From Pseudomonas paraeruginosa PA7 (GTDB taxonomy: Bacteria > Pseudomonadota > Gammaproteobacteria > Pseudomonadales > Pseudomonadaceae): DNA of 64,000 nt. Location: positions 1,182,001 to 1,246,000 of the forward strand of contig NC_009656.1 in assembly GCF_000017205.1 (NCBI RefSeq), read 5' to 3'. The notes under the pieces are model-generated. The model ran no database searches and was not told the DNA's origin. It saw nothing but the letters and a program-made list of their open reading frames with translations. Positions 38,172 through 47,077 of the stretch are shown here, piece after piece. A program made the translations under genes and the position numbers. Position 1 is the stretch's first letter. Every line of letters begins with the position of its first letter.

Positions 38172-39692
38172 GTGCCGCGTGTTCTCAGGAAGGAGCTGAC
38201 CTTGGTCGGTTCTTTCGTCGGTTTTCTCGTCGTTTTCTCCGCAATATCCGGTTGTGTCAGTACAGGCGATATCGCCCCCCAGGCCGCTACCCTCGATGCC
38301 AACGCACTGGCCACCGACCCTGCGATCCGGGCTGCCGCCCGCGAAGCCGGCTGGCCGCAGGCTCAGTGGTGGAAGGCATATGCCGATCCACAGCTGGACG
38401 CCTGGATCGACAAGGCCCTGGACGGCAATCCGAGCCTGGCGGTGGCCCATGCGCGGGTACGCCAGGCGAAGTCCATGGCCGGGCTGGTGGAGTCCATCGA
38501 GTCGCCGCAGATCCAGGGCAAGGGCTCGCTGGTCCGCCACCGCTGGCCGGACGACTACTTCTACGGCCCCGGCGACCTGGCGCGGACCACCTCCTGGAAC
38601 AATTCCACCGAGATCGGCCTGAACTACAAGCTCGATCTCTGGGGACGCGACCGCAGCGACAGCGAACGCGCCGTCGACCTGGCCCACATGGCCGCCGCCG
38701 AGGCGCGCCAGGCGCAGCTCGAACTGGAGGGCAACATCGTCCGCGCCTACGTCCAGCTGTCGTTGCAGTACGCCGAGATGGACATCGCCAAGGCCATGCT
38801 GCAGCAGCAGCGCGACATCCTCGCCCTGGCCCAGCGCCGCCTGCGCGGCGGCCTCGGCACGCATTTCGAGGTCAGCCAGGCGGAAGTGCCGCTGCCCGAG
38901 ACCGAGCGCCGCATCGAGGTGATCGACGAAGAGATCCAGCTCAGCCGCAACCTGCTCGCCGCCCTGGCCGGCAAAGGCCCGGGCGAGGGCCGCACGATCC
39001 GCCGGCCGCGCCTGGACCTGGCGGCGCAGCCGAGCCTGCCCAGCGTCCTGCCGGCCGAGTTGCTCGGTCGCCGCCCGGACGTGGTCGCCCGCCGCTGGCA
39101 GGTCGCCGCCCTGGCCAAGGGCGTGGACGTGGCGCGCGCCGACTTCTATCCCAATGTCGACCTGATGGCCTCGGTCGGTTTCAGCGCGGTCGGTGGCGGC
39201 ATGCTCGAGTTCTTCCGCAGCGCCAAGTACACCTACAGCGCCGGCCCGGCGGTGACCCTGCCGATCTTCGATGGCGGTCGCCTGCGTTCGCAACTGGGCG
39301 AAGCGGCGGCTGGCTACGATGCGGCTGTGGAGCAGTACAACCAGACCCTGGTGGATGCGCTGAAGAACATTTCCGACCAGTTGATCCGCCTGCATTCGGT
39401 GGACGTGCAGAAGGACTTCGCCGCACAGTCGGTGGCTTCCGCGCAGAAGACCTACGATATCGCCACCCTGGCCTACCAGCGCGGCCTCACCGATTACCTC
39501 AACGTGCTCAACGCGCAGACCCGGCTGTTCCAGCAGCAACTGGTCCAGGAACAGGTGCGGGCCGCCCGGCTGGCCGCCCACGCCAGCCTGGTCACCGCTC
39601 TCGGTGGCGGCGTCGGCGCTGGCACGGATACCCCGGCGCAGCCGAAGCTGGCGCCGGAAAGCGTCCCGGTCAGAGCGGTGTCCTCGCGATGA
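38172..39692 (+). CDS. Outer-membrane efflux lipoprotein (NodT/OprM family)
   Basis: A 506-residue outer-membrane channel of the TolC/OprM superfamily that would complete a tripartite pump. A lipoprotein signal with a lipobox-like AISGC is at the N-terminus, and the protein has the two repeated helical hairpins of the family (for example GLGTHFEVSQAEVPLPETE and GLTDYLNVLNAQTRLFQQQ). I chose the GTG at 38172 because it gives a basic n-region; a TTG at 38202 is closer to AAGGAG and remains possible. The stop overlaps the FUSC gene by 4 bp. It corresponds to PA3894. Confidence 0.85.
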   Translation: MPRVLRKELTLVGSFVGFLVVFSAISGCVSTGDIAPQAATLDANALATDPAIRAAAREAGWPQAQWWKAYADPQLDAWIDKALDGNPSLAVAHARVRQAKSMAGLVESIESPQIQGKGSLVRHRWPDDYFYGPGDLARTTSWNNSTEIGLNYKLDLWGRDRSDSERAVDLAHMAAAEARQAQLELEGNIVRAYVQLSLQYAEMDIAKAMLQQQRDILALAQRRLRGGLGTHFEVSQAEVPLPETERRIEVIDEEIQLSRNLLAALAGKGPGEGRTIRRPRLDLAAQPSLPSVLPAELLGRRPDVVARRWQVAALAKGVDVARADFYPNVDLMASVGFSAVGGGMLEFFRSAKYTYSAGPAVTLPIFDGGRLRSQLGEAAAGYDAAVEQYNQTLVDALKNISDQLIRLHSVDVQKDFAAQSVASAQKTYDIATLAYQRGLTDYLNVLNAQTRLFQQQLVQEQVRAARLAAHASLVTALGGGVGAGTDTPAQPKLAPESVPVRAVSSR

Positions 39693-41884
39693 GCGGGCGC
39701 CCCGGCAGCCTCGCCCTGCCCAGCCGCGACGAGTGGCGGCGCGCCCTGGCCGAGTGGGCGCGCAGCGACGGGGCGACCTGGATCTATGTGTTCAAGGTGC
39801 TCTGCGCGGCCTTCCTGACCCTCTGGCTGGCGATGCGCCTGGAGTTGCCGCAGCCGAGCACGGCGACCATCACCGTGTTCATCGTCATGCAACCGCAGAG
39901 CGGTCAGGTATTCGCCAAGAGCTTCTACCGCATCCTCGGCACCCTGGTCGGGCTCAGCGTGATGGTCACCCTGATCGCCCTGTTCGCCCAGGAGCGGGTG
40001 CTGTTCCTGCTCAGCTCGGCGATCTGGATCGGTCTCTGCACCGCCGGTGCCGCGCGCTACCGTGACTTCCGTTCGTACGCCTGCGTGCTCGCCGGCTACA
40101 CCGCGACGCTGATCGGCATCCCCGCCACCAGTCACCCGGAAGGCGCGTTCATGCAGGCGATCTGGCGGGTGCTGGAGATCAGCCTGGCGATCCTCTGCTC
40201 GGGCGTGGTCAGCGCGGTGATCATGCCGCAGACCACCAGCGCGGCGATGCGCAACGCGCTGTACGTGCGCTTCGGCCTGTTCGCCGCGTTCGTCCTCGAC
40301 AGCCTGCGCGGGGTCGGCGGGCGCGAGCGCTTCGAGAGCAGCAACGTGGCCTTCGCCGCCCAGGCCGTGGGCCTGGAGACGATGCGCGCGGCGAGCGCCT
40401 TCGAGGATCCGCACATGCGCCTGCGCAATGGCCGGTTGATTCGCCTGAGCGGCGAGTTCATGGCCATGAATACCCGTTTCCACGCCCTCCACCAGTTGCT
40501 CGAACGCCTGCGTGCGCAAGGCTCCAAGCCAGTGCTGGAAGCGTTCGAGCCGTGCCTGGAGGAAATCACCGGGTTGCTTGAGGAAATCCGTGGCCGCGCC
40601 GTCACCGACCATGACGCCGAACGCTTCGCCGGGCGCCTCGCCGACTGCCGCGAACGCCTGATGGCGCGCATCCGCCAGGCGCGCGGCGAACTGCTGGCGC
40701 GGGAGCCCGGGGAAGAGGCGCGGCTGGACTTCAACACCGCCGCCGAGCTGCTCTATCGCTTCGCCGAGGAAATGCACGACTACGCCCTGACCCACGCCTC
40801 GCTGGCCGCCCACCGCCACGAGCGCGAGCAGTGGAAGGACGCCTTCACCGCCAAGGCCAACGCGGTGGCGGCGGCGGTGGCGGGGGTGCGCACCGGGCTG
40901 ATGATCCTGCTGTTCGGCTGCTTCTGGATCTACAGCACCTGGCCCAGCGGCGGCACCTTCGCCCTCAACGCGGTGGCGGTCTCGGCGCTGGCCTCGGCGG
41001 CGCCGAATCCGAAGAAGATCGCCATGCAGATGGCTATCGGCACCATGGGCGCGGCGGTACTGGGTTTCAGCGAGATGTTCTTCGTCTACCCGCACATCGA
41101 CGGTTTCCCGCTGCTGTGCCTGGTGCTGGCGCCGGTATTCGCCCTCGGCGCGTTCATTTCCTCGCGGCCGCAGTGGGCCGGCTACGGCCTCGGCCTGCTG
41201 GTGTTCTTCTGCTTCGGTTCGGTGCCGGCGAACCTGACCGTCTACGACCCGGCCCACGTGATCAACGAGTACATCGCCCTGATCCTCTCGATGCTGCTCT
41301 CGGCCGCCGCCGCCGCGGTGATCCTGCCGCCCAACAGCGCCTGGCTGTGGAAGCGCCTGGAGCGCGACCTGCGGATGCGCGTGGTGTTCGCCATCAGCGG
41401 CAAGAGCCGGGGTCTCGGCTCGGCGTTCGAAAGCGGCACCCGCGACCTGCTGAACCAGGCCTACGGGGTCGCCGCCGGGCGCCCGGACGTGCAGCGTGGC
41501 CTGCTGCGCTGGATGTTCCTGGTGCTGGAGGTCGGCCACGCGATCATCGAACTGCGTCGCGAGCAGGAGCGTCTGCCGGACGAGCCCTGCTACGCCGAGT
41601 CCATGCCCTGGCGCCAGGCGATCCGTGCCATGGGCCGCGCGCTGATCCGGCTGTTCGTGCGCCCCGGCGAGGAGAACCTGGAACGCGCCCTGGCGGCCGT
41701 CGACCAGGCGATCCACGCGGCAAGGCACACCGACGAACCCTGTGCGCCGCACTTCGACAGCTCGCCGCTGCGGCGGGTGCGCAGCTACTTGCACTTCATC
41801 CGTTCTTCCTTGCTCGCGCCGACCTCGCCGCTGACCGAACTGGCCGGCCGGACGAGTGGCCAGGGGACTGTCCATGCCGCGTGA
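39689..41884 (+). CDS. FUSC-family inner-membrane transporter
   Basis: A 731-residue fusaric-acid-resistance family protein with two membrane blocks (about residues 25-180 and 390-540) separated by a long soluble helical region, as in AaeB/FusC. Such proteins export aromatic carboxylic acids together with a HlyD-type partner. The ATG at 39689 overlaps the upstream stop. The next gene overlaps its end by 11 bp. It corresponds to PA3893. Confidence 0.88.
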   Translation: MSGRPGSLALPSRDEWRRALAEWARSDGATWIYVFKVLCAAFLTLWLAMRLELPQPSTATITVFIVMQPQSGQVFAKSFYRILGTLVGLSVMVTLIALFAQERVLFLLSSAIWIGLCTAGAARYRDFRSYACVLAGYTATLIGIPATSHPEGAFMQAIWRVLEISLAILCSGVVSAVIMPQTTSAAMRNALYVRFGLFAAFVLDSLRGVGGRERFESSNVAFAAQAVGLETMRAASAFEDPHMRLRNGRLIRLSGEFMAMNTRFHALHQLLERLRAQGSKPVLEAFEPCLEEITGLLEEIRGRAVTDHDAERFAGRLADCRERLMARIRQARGELLAREPGEEARLDFNTAAELLYRFAEEMHDYALTHASLAAHRHEREQWKDAFTAKANAVAAAVAGVRTGLMILLFGCFWIYSTWPSGGTFALNAVAVSALASAAPNPKKIAMQMAIGTMGAAVLGFSEMFFVYPHIDGFPLLCLVLAPVFALGAFISSRPQWAGYGLGLLVFFCFGSVPANLTVYDPAHVINEYIALILSMLLSAAAAAVILPPNSAWLWKRLERDLRMRVVFAISGKSRGLGSAFESGTRDLLNQAYGVAAGRPDVQRGLLRWMFLVLEVGHAIIELRREQERLPDEPCYAESMPWRQAIRAMGRALIRLFVRPGEENLERALAAVDQAIHAARHTDEPCAPHFDSSPLRRVRSYLHFIRSSLLAPTSPLTELAGRTSGQGTVHAA

Positions 41885-42074
41885 AATCGCCATCCATGGG
41901 GTCTACATGCCGACCCTGACGCTGTTGTTCGTGATCGCCGCGGCGCTCACCTGGGGCCTCGACCGGATCTTCGCCTCGGTCGGCCTGTATCGCTTCACCT
42001 GGCACCCGGCGTTGTTCCGGGTCAGCCTGTTCGCCTGCCTGTACGGCGGCCTTTCACTGACCATCTACCGCTGA
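41874..42074 (+). CDS. DUF1656 small membrane protein (AaeX-like)
   Basis: A 66-residue protein with two membrane helices (TLTLLFVIAAALTWGL and LFRVSLFACLYGGLSLTIY) and the charged link FASVGLYRFTWHP, matching DUF1656/AaeX. These accompany FUSC transporters in operons; their role is not established. The ATG at 41874 lies inside the end of the FUSC gene. Such small genes are easily missed in annotation. Confidence 0.85.
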   Translation: MPREIAIHGVYMPTLTLLFVIAAALTWGLDRIFASVGLYRFTWHPALFRVSLFACLYGGLSLTIYR

Positions 42075-42109
42075 GGCGGTAGCGCACTCTTCGTTATCGT
42101 GAGCCGACC

Positions 42110-43018
42110 ATGACCTTGAAATCCGTAATCAGCCTGCTGGCCACCCTGCTGATCCTGCTGGTCGCCGTGTTCATCGGGCGGACCCTGTGGGTCAACTACA
42201 TGGACACCCCCTGGACCCGCGACGGCCGCGTGCGCGCCGACGTGATCAACGTCGCCGCCGATGTCTCGGGGATCGTCGTCGACGTCCCGGTGCGCGACAA
42301 CCAGTTGGTGAAGAAAGGCGACCTGCTGATGCAGATCGACCCCGACCACTACCGCATCGCGGTTAAGCAGGCCGAGTCGCTGGTCGCCTCGCGCAAGGCG
42401 ACCCTGGAGATGCGCCAGCTGAACGCCCGCCGCCGTGCGGAAATGGACGAGATGGTGGTCTCCCGGGAAAGCCGCGACGACGCCCACAACACCGCCGCCG
42501 CGGCGATGGCCGACTACGAGCAGGCCAAGGCCCAGCTCGACGCCGCGCGCCTGAACCTGGCGCGTACCCGGGTGGTGGCGCAGGTCGACGGCTACGTCAC
42601 CAACCTCAACGTGCACCGTGGCGACTACGCGCGGGTCGGCGAGGCGAAGATGGCGGTGATCGACAGGAACTCCTACTGGGTCTACGGCTACTTCGAGGAG
42701 ACCAAGCTGCCGTACATCCGCGAAGGCGACCCGGTGGACATGCAACTGATGAGCGGAGAGCACCTCAAGGGCCATGTGGAAAGCATCGCCCGCGGCATCT
42801 ACGACCGCGACAACCCGGAAAGCCGCGAGCTGACCGCCGACGTCAACCCGACCTTCAACTGGGTGCGCCTGGCCCAGCGCGTGCCGGTGCGGGTGCACAT
42901 CGACGAAGTGCCGGATGGCGTGCTGCTCTCGGCGGGGATCACCTGCACGGTGATCGTCAAGCCGCAAGGGCGCGACGACCAGACCTCGGCGGCGCAGGCG
43001 CCGGGGCGGGCCGGTTGA
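42110..43018 (+). CDS. HlyD-family membrane fusion protein
   Basis: A 302-residue periplasmic adaptor with one N-terminal membrane anchor (SLLATLLILLVAVFIGRTLW), a split biotinyl-lipoyl domain (RVRADVINVAADVSGIV and VDGYVTNLNVHRGDYA) and a coiled-coil hairpin between them. It would join the FUSC pump to the outer-membrane lipoprotein at 38172. It is the last gene of the operon, with a terminator after it. It corresponds to PA3892. Confidence 0.9.
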   Translation: MTLKSVISLLATLLILLVAVFIGRTLWVNYMDTPWTRDGRVRADVINVAADVSGIVVDVPVRDNQLVKKGDLLMQIDPDHYRIAVKQAESLVASRKATLEMRQLNARRRAEMDEMVVSRESRDDAHNTAAAAMADYEQAKAQLDAARLNLARTRVVAQVDGYVTNLNVHRGDYARVGEAKMAVIDRNSYWVYGYFEETKLPYIREGDPVDMQLMSGEHLKGHVESIARGIYDRDNPESRELTADVNPTFNWVRLAQRVPVRVHIDEVPDGVLLSAGITCTVIVKPQGRDDQTSAAQAPGRAG

Positions 43019-43036
43019 GCGAAAGAGGCATGGAGA

Positions 43037-43060
43037 AGCCCGGCGGATGCCGGGCTTTTT
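43037..43060 (+). terminator. Rho-independent terminator
   Basis: AGCCCGGC (43037-43044) pairs with GCCGGGCT (43049-43056) and is followed by TTTT. It ends the efflux operon 19 bp after the HlyD stop. Confidence 0.88.
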
Positions 43061-43141
43061 CGTTTCGGCGGGGCGGAAGCGCTACTCGCCCGGAGTACGC
43101 TCCGGTTGGCGCCTGCGAGCGCTGAATATCCACCCGGCGGC

Positions 43142-44305
43142 CTAGGCCCCGACCTGCTCCGCCGGCGACACGATCACCCCCTTGCCGCCGCGCGAGCGAC
43201 CGGAGCTGAGGTAGTCGGCGATGGACTCCTGGGTGACCTCGCCGAGGAACTGCTGGTCGGGGTCGAGCACCGGCAGCCAGGAGCTGTTGAACTCGTACAT
43301 CCGCGACAGCAGGATGCGCAGGTGCTCGTCGTGGCTGGCGGTGACCCGGAACGGGGTGATGAACGGTTCGCAGGTGCCCTCCTGGCGGCGCAGGTCCTTG
43401 CGTCGCACGTAGCCCAGGCCCCTGCCCTGGTCATCCAGCACGATCAGGTAGCGCCGGTCGTTCTCGTCCATCAGTTCCAGCGCCTCGGCCACCGGGGTCT
43501 GCGGCCGGGCGGTGACCAGGCTGCTGTCGGCGGCGTCCTCGGCGCGCACCAGGAGCAGGCGCTTGAGGGTGCTGTCCTGGCCGGTGAAGGCGCTGACGAA
43601 CTCGTCCGCCGGGTGCGCCAGCAGGGTGTCCGGGTGGTCGTACTGGAGCAGCCGGCCGCTCTTGAACACCGCCACCTTGTCACCCAGCTTGATGGCTTCG
43701 TCGATGTCGTGGCTGACCATGATCACGGTCATGCCGAGCTTGCGCTGCATCTCGAAGAACTCGTTCTGGATCGACTCGCGGTTGATCGGATCGACCGCGC
43801 CGAACGGCTCGTCCATCAGCAGCAGCGGCGCGTCCGCCGCCAGCGCGCGGATCACCCCGACGCGCTGCTGCTGGCCGCCGGAGAGTTCGCGCGGGTAGCG
43901 TTGCAGGTACTGCTTGGGCTCCAGCTTGACCATGCCCATCAGTTCGCGGGCCTTCTCCTTGCAGCGCGCCTTGTCCCAGCCGAGCAGGCGCGGCACGACC
44001 ATGATGTTTTCCTCTATGGTCATGTTCGGGAACAGGCCGATCTGCTGGATCACGTAGCCGATGTGGCGGCGCAGGGTGACCTCGTCTAGCTCGGCGGTGT
44101 CCTGGCCGTCGATCAATACGCGGCCGGAGGTCGGCGGGATGATCCGGTTGATCATCTTCAGGGTGGTGGTCTTGCCGCACCCGGAAGGGCCGAGGAAGAC
44201 GCAGATCTCGCCTTTCTCCACGGTCAGGCTGACGGCATCGACGGCGCGGAATTCCTTGCCGTTCTTCTGGGTGAAGGTCTTGCTGAGCTTGTCCAGTTCG
44301 ATCAT
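43142..44305 (-). CDS. opuCA: Osmoprotectant ABC transporter ATPase OpuCA
   Basis: A 387-residue ATP-binding subunit of a glycine betaine/carnitine/choline importer. Walker A is GPSGCGKTT (residues 39-47), the signature is LSGGQQQR and Walker B is LLLMDEPFGA. The C-terminal 130 residues hold two CBS domains (TPVAEALELMDENDRRYLIV region), the usual ionic-strength sensor of this class. It is the last gene of a four-gene unit, 12 bp after opuCB. It matches PA3891. Confidence 0.93.
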   Translation of the reverse strand: MIELDKLSKTFTQKNGKEFRAVDAVSLTVEKGEICVFLGPSGCGKTTTLKMINRIIPPTSGRVLIDGQDTAELDEVTLRRHIGYVIQQIGLFPNMTIEENIMVVPRLLGWDKARCKEKARELMGMVKLEPKQYLQRYPRELSGGQQQRVGVIRALAADAPLLLMDEPFGAVDPINRESIQNEFFEMQRKLGMTVIMVSHDIDEAIKLGDKVAVFKSGRLLQYDHPDTLLAHPADEFVSAFTGQDSTLKRLLLVRAEDAADSSLVTARPQTPVAEALELMDENDRRYLIVLDDQGRGLGYVRRKDLRRQEGTCEPFITPFRVTASHDEHLRILLSRMYEFNSSWLPVLDPDQQFLGEVTQESIADYLSSGRSRGGKGVIVSPAEQVGA

Positions 44306-44317
44306 GTGCGGCTCCTG

Positions 44318-44980
44318 TCAGTGCGCGCCGGCGCGCAGTCCCTTGGGGGTGAGGATGCGTTGCAGCCATTGCAGCAGCAGGTCGGCGACGATGGCCAGGA
44401 GGCTGACCAGCACCGCGCCGACGACCAGCATCGGCATGTTGCTCTGGCTGATGGAAGTGAGGATCAGCACGCCCAGGCCGCCGGCGCCGATCACCGCGGC
44501 GATGGTCATCACGCCGATGTTCATCACCACGGCGGTGCGCACGCCGGCGAGGATCACCGGCACCGCGAGGGGAATGTCGACCATCCGCAGGCGCTGCCAG
44601 AAGGTCATGCCGATGCCCTTGCCGGCTTCGCGGATGCCCGGCTCCACGCCGGTCAGGGCGAGGTAGGTGTTGCGCAGGATCGGCAGCAGCGAATAGAGGA
44701 ACACCGCGGTGATCGCCGGCAGCGGCCCGAGGCCCTGGCCGAACACCGAGTAGATCGGCATCAGCAGGCCGAACAGGGCGATCGAGGGGATCGTCAGCAT
44801 CACCGTGGCGGCGCCCTGCAGCGGGCCGGCCAGCCACTTGAAACGGGTCATCAGCACACCCAGCGGCACGCCGACGAGGATCGCCAGGCCCACGGCGACC
44901 AGCACCAGCAGCAGGTGCTGGAGGGTGAGCTGGCCGACCTGGGTCCAGTCGAGATGGGAAAGCACGCTGAAGAAATCCAT
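44318..44980 (-). CDS. opuCB: Osmoprotectant ABC permease OpuCB
   Basis: A 220-residue inner-membrane permease with about five or six helices and the ABC permease EAA-type loop (GIREAGKGIGMTFWQRLRMVDIPLAVP). It is one of two permeases in the operon; the other is at 45915. Its ATG overlaps the final base of the binding-protein stop region. It corresponds to PA3890. Confidence 0.92.
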   Translation of the reverse strand: MDFFSVLSHLDWTQVGQLTLQHLLLVLVAVGLAILVGVPLGVLMTRFKWLAGPLQGAATVMLTIPSIALFGLLMPIYSVFGQGLGPLPAITAVFLYSLLPILRNTYLALTGVEPGIREAGKGIGMTFWQRLRMVDIPLAVPVILAGVRTAVVMNIGVMTIAAVIGAGGLGVLILTSISQSNMPMLVVGAVLVSLLAIVADLLLQWLQRILTPKGLRAGAH

Positions 44981-45915
44981 TACTGGCTACCTCCCTGGCC
45001 GGCCTTGCCGCCATCGAGCAGGTGGTGTTCGCGGAGGAAATCGGCGGCGACCTTCTGTGGCGTCTGCTGCTGGACGTCGACCCGCGCGTTGAGCGCCTGC
45101 ATGGTGGCGTCGTCGAGCCGCTCGATGATCGGATCGAACAGCGTGGCGAACTCCGGATGGCGTTGCATGACGTCCTTACGCACCACCGGGGCGGCGTTGT
45201 AGAAGGGGAAGTACTGCCTGTCGTCCTTCAGCACGCGCAGCTTGAAGTCCTTCAGGCGACCGTCGGTGGTGTAGACGAGGCCGAGGAACACCTGCCGGTT
45301 CTTCAGCGCGGTGTAGACCAGCCCGGCGTCCATCTGGCGGATGTCGTCGCGGGTGAAGTGCAGGCCGTACAGCTCGCTCATGGGGCCGAGGCCGTCGGGG
45401 CGGCCGGCGAACTCCGGGTCCATGGCGAACAGGTGGCTGCTCCCGGGCTCGGCCTTCCGCTGTTCGGCGAGCACCCGCGCGAGGTCGCTGACGCTGTGGA
45501 TGCCCAGGCGCTCGGCTTCTTCCTCGGGCATGGCCAGGGCATAGGTGTTGTTGAAGCGGGTCGGCTTCAGCCAGACCAGGCCCTGGGCCTCGTCAAGTTG
45601 CTTGACCCGGCGGTAGGAGGCCGCGGCGTCGAGCTTCTCGTCGATGTGGTTGTAGACGATCAGCGACGAGCCGGTGTACTCCCAGACGATATCCAGCTGG
45701 CCGCTTTCCTGGGCGGCGCGCGCCAGGGTGCTGCCCAGGCCGGTGGTGACGCTCACGTCGTAGCCGCGCTTCTGCAGGAACTGCGCGGTGATGGCGGTGA
45801 GGATGCGCTGTTCGGTGAAGGTCTTGCCGCCGATGCGCAGGGTTTCCGCCTGCGCCAGGCCGGCGGCGAGGAGCCCGGCGCAAGCCAGGCAGAGGGATCG
45901 GAGCAGTCGGTTCAT
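44980..45915 (-). CDS. opuCC: Osmoprotectant substrate-binding protein OpuCC
   Basis: A 311-residue periplasmic glycine betaine/choline-binding protein (OpuAC-type). A signal peptide (MNRLLRSLCLACAGLLAAG, cleavage near AQA) precedes TLRIGGKTFTEQRIL, the family opening. Aromatic residues expected for a quaternary-amine cage are present (for example IVWEYTGSSLIVY) but cannot be assigned individually. The cysteine in the signal is not in a clear lipobox. It overlaps neighbours at both ends by 1 bp. It corresponds to PA3889. Confidence 0.92.
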   Translation of the reverse strand: MNRLLRSLCLACAGLLAAGLAQAETLRIGGKTFTEQRILTAITAQFLQKRGYDVSVTTGLGSTLARAAQESGQLDIVWEYTGSSLIVYNHIDEKLDAAASYRRVKQLDEAQGLVWLKPTRFNNTYALAMPEEEAERLGIHSVSDLARVLAEQRKAEPGSSHLFAMDPEFAGRPDGLGPMSELYGLHFTRDDIRQMDAGLVYTALKNRQVFLGLVYTTDGRLKDFKLRVLKDDRQYFPFYNAAPVVRKDVMQRHPEFATLFDPIIERLDDATMQALNARVDVQQQTPQKVAADFLREHHLLDGGKAGQGGSQ

Positions 45916-46637
45916 CAGGCCTCCCTGGCGGCCAGGCCGCGTTCCAGGAACGTGCGGCTGAACAGCACCACCAGGGCGTCCAGCAGCAGGGCGAGGAGCG
46001 CGGTGCAGGCGGCACCGAGCAGCAGTTGCTGGTGGTTGTTCAGGTAGATGCCGGGGAAGATCAGGCTGCCCAGGCTGTTGGCGCCGATCAGGAACGCCAG
46101 CGGCGCGGAGCCGACGTTCAGCGCCAGGGCCACGCGCACCCCGCCGACGATGATCGGCATCGCGTTCGGCAGCTCCACCCGCAGCAGCACCTGGTTGGGC
46201 GTCATGCCGATGCCGGTGGCGGCTTCCTTCAGCGCCGGCGAGACATTGCGCAGGCCCTCGTAGGTGTTGCGCACGATCGGCAGCAGCGAGGCGAGGAACA
46301 GGGCGAGGATCGCCGGGGCGTTGCCGATGCCGATGATCGCCAGGGCGATGGCCAGTACCGCCAGCGGCGGGATGGTGTTGCCGACGTTGAACAGCTGCAT
46401 CAGGCGTTCGGCACGGGCCTGCATGCCGGGACGGCTGAGCAGGATGCCAGCCGGCACGCCGACCAGCAGGGCGGCCGCCATCGAACTGAAGACCAGCACC
46501 AGGTGGGCCTGGAAGTAGAACAGCAGGTCCTCGCGGTAGTGGAGGATGGTCGCGGGGGTGATCCAGTGGATCAGCAAGGCCAGTACGGCGGCTGCGGCGC
46601 AGAGGCCGAGCAGGGCCTTGCCACAGGTTTTCACCAT
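45915..46637 (-). CDS. opuCD: Osmoprotectant ABC permease OpuCD
   Basis: A 240-residue inner-membrane permease, first gene of the opuC unit. The EAA-type loop is LKEAATGIGMTPNQVLLRVELPNAMP. It shares its fold and length with OpuCB. The upstream 440-bp region should hold the osmotic promoter. It corresponds to PA3888. Confidence 0.92.
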   Translation of the reverse strand: MVKTCGKALLGLCAAAAVLALLIHWITPATILHYREDLLFYFQAHLVLVFSSMAAALLVGVPAGILLSRPGMQARAERLMQLFNVGNTIPPLAVLAIALAIIGIGNAPAILALFLASLLPIVRNTYEGLRNVSPALKEAATGIGMTPNQVLLRVELPNAMPIIVGGVRVALALNVGSAPLAFLIGANSLGSLIFPGIYLNNHQQLLLGAACTALLALLLDALVVLFSRTFLERGLAAREA

Positions 46638-47077
46638 GGTCGGGACTCCCTTCGGAATGAGCGTTGGCTACGCTGTCGGGCGCTTCGTCGAAACGCGGAA
46701 ACAGGCCGGAAATCAAAGGCTTCGGATGGGCACCGAATTCCCGGCCCTGAAAAGGTTGACCGTTCGTCGTTCGCGGAGGTTCAACGCAACGGCCATGCTT
46801 GTGCCATGACCAGGCCTGGGGAAACGGCCGCAGCCGCCGCCTCGCCTGGGCTGGCGGCGAACGAAGAAATTTTCCCGTGGGAGCGGGCGAGAAGGACGTC
46901 GCCGCGACGGCGGCATTCCATGCACCGTATCGGTGCGCTGGACGCCCAGGGCTTTTCTGCGGTTATGATGCCGGTTCCGAAATTTTCTCGGGCTTTTCCA
47001 GACATTCGCACCCCACGGTTCACGGATCGGCCTTTTGGGGTAGGTGTTTTACCTTCTGCTAAGGGAGTACCCGCGTC
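46638..47077. other. Divergent opuC/nhaP intergenic region
   Basis: 440 bp between the opuC unit and nhaP, which are transcribed away from each other. It should contain both promoters. GGTTGACC and GGTTCAAC near 46755-46785 form a loose inverted pair, and the last 70 bp (GGGTAGGTGTTTTACCTTC, then AAGGGAG) lead into nhaP. I see no gene and no confident -35/-10. Confidence 0.5.
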
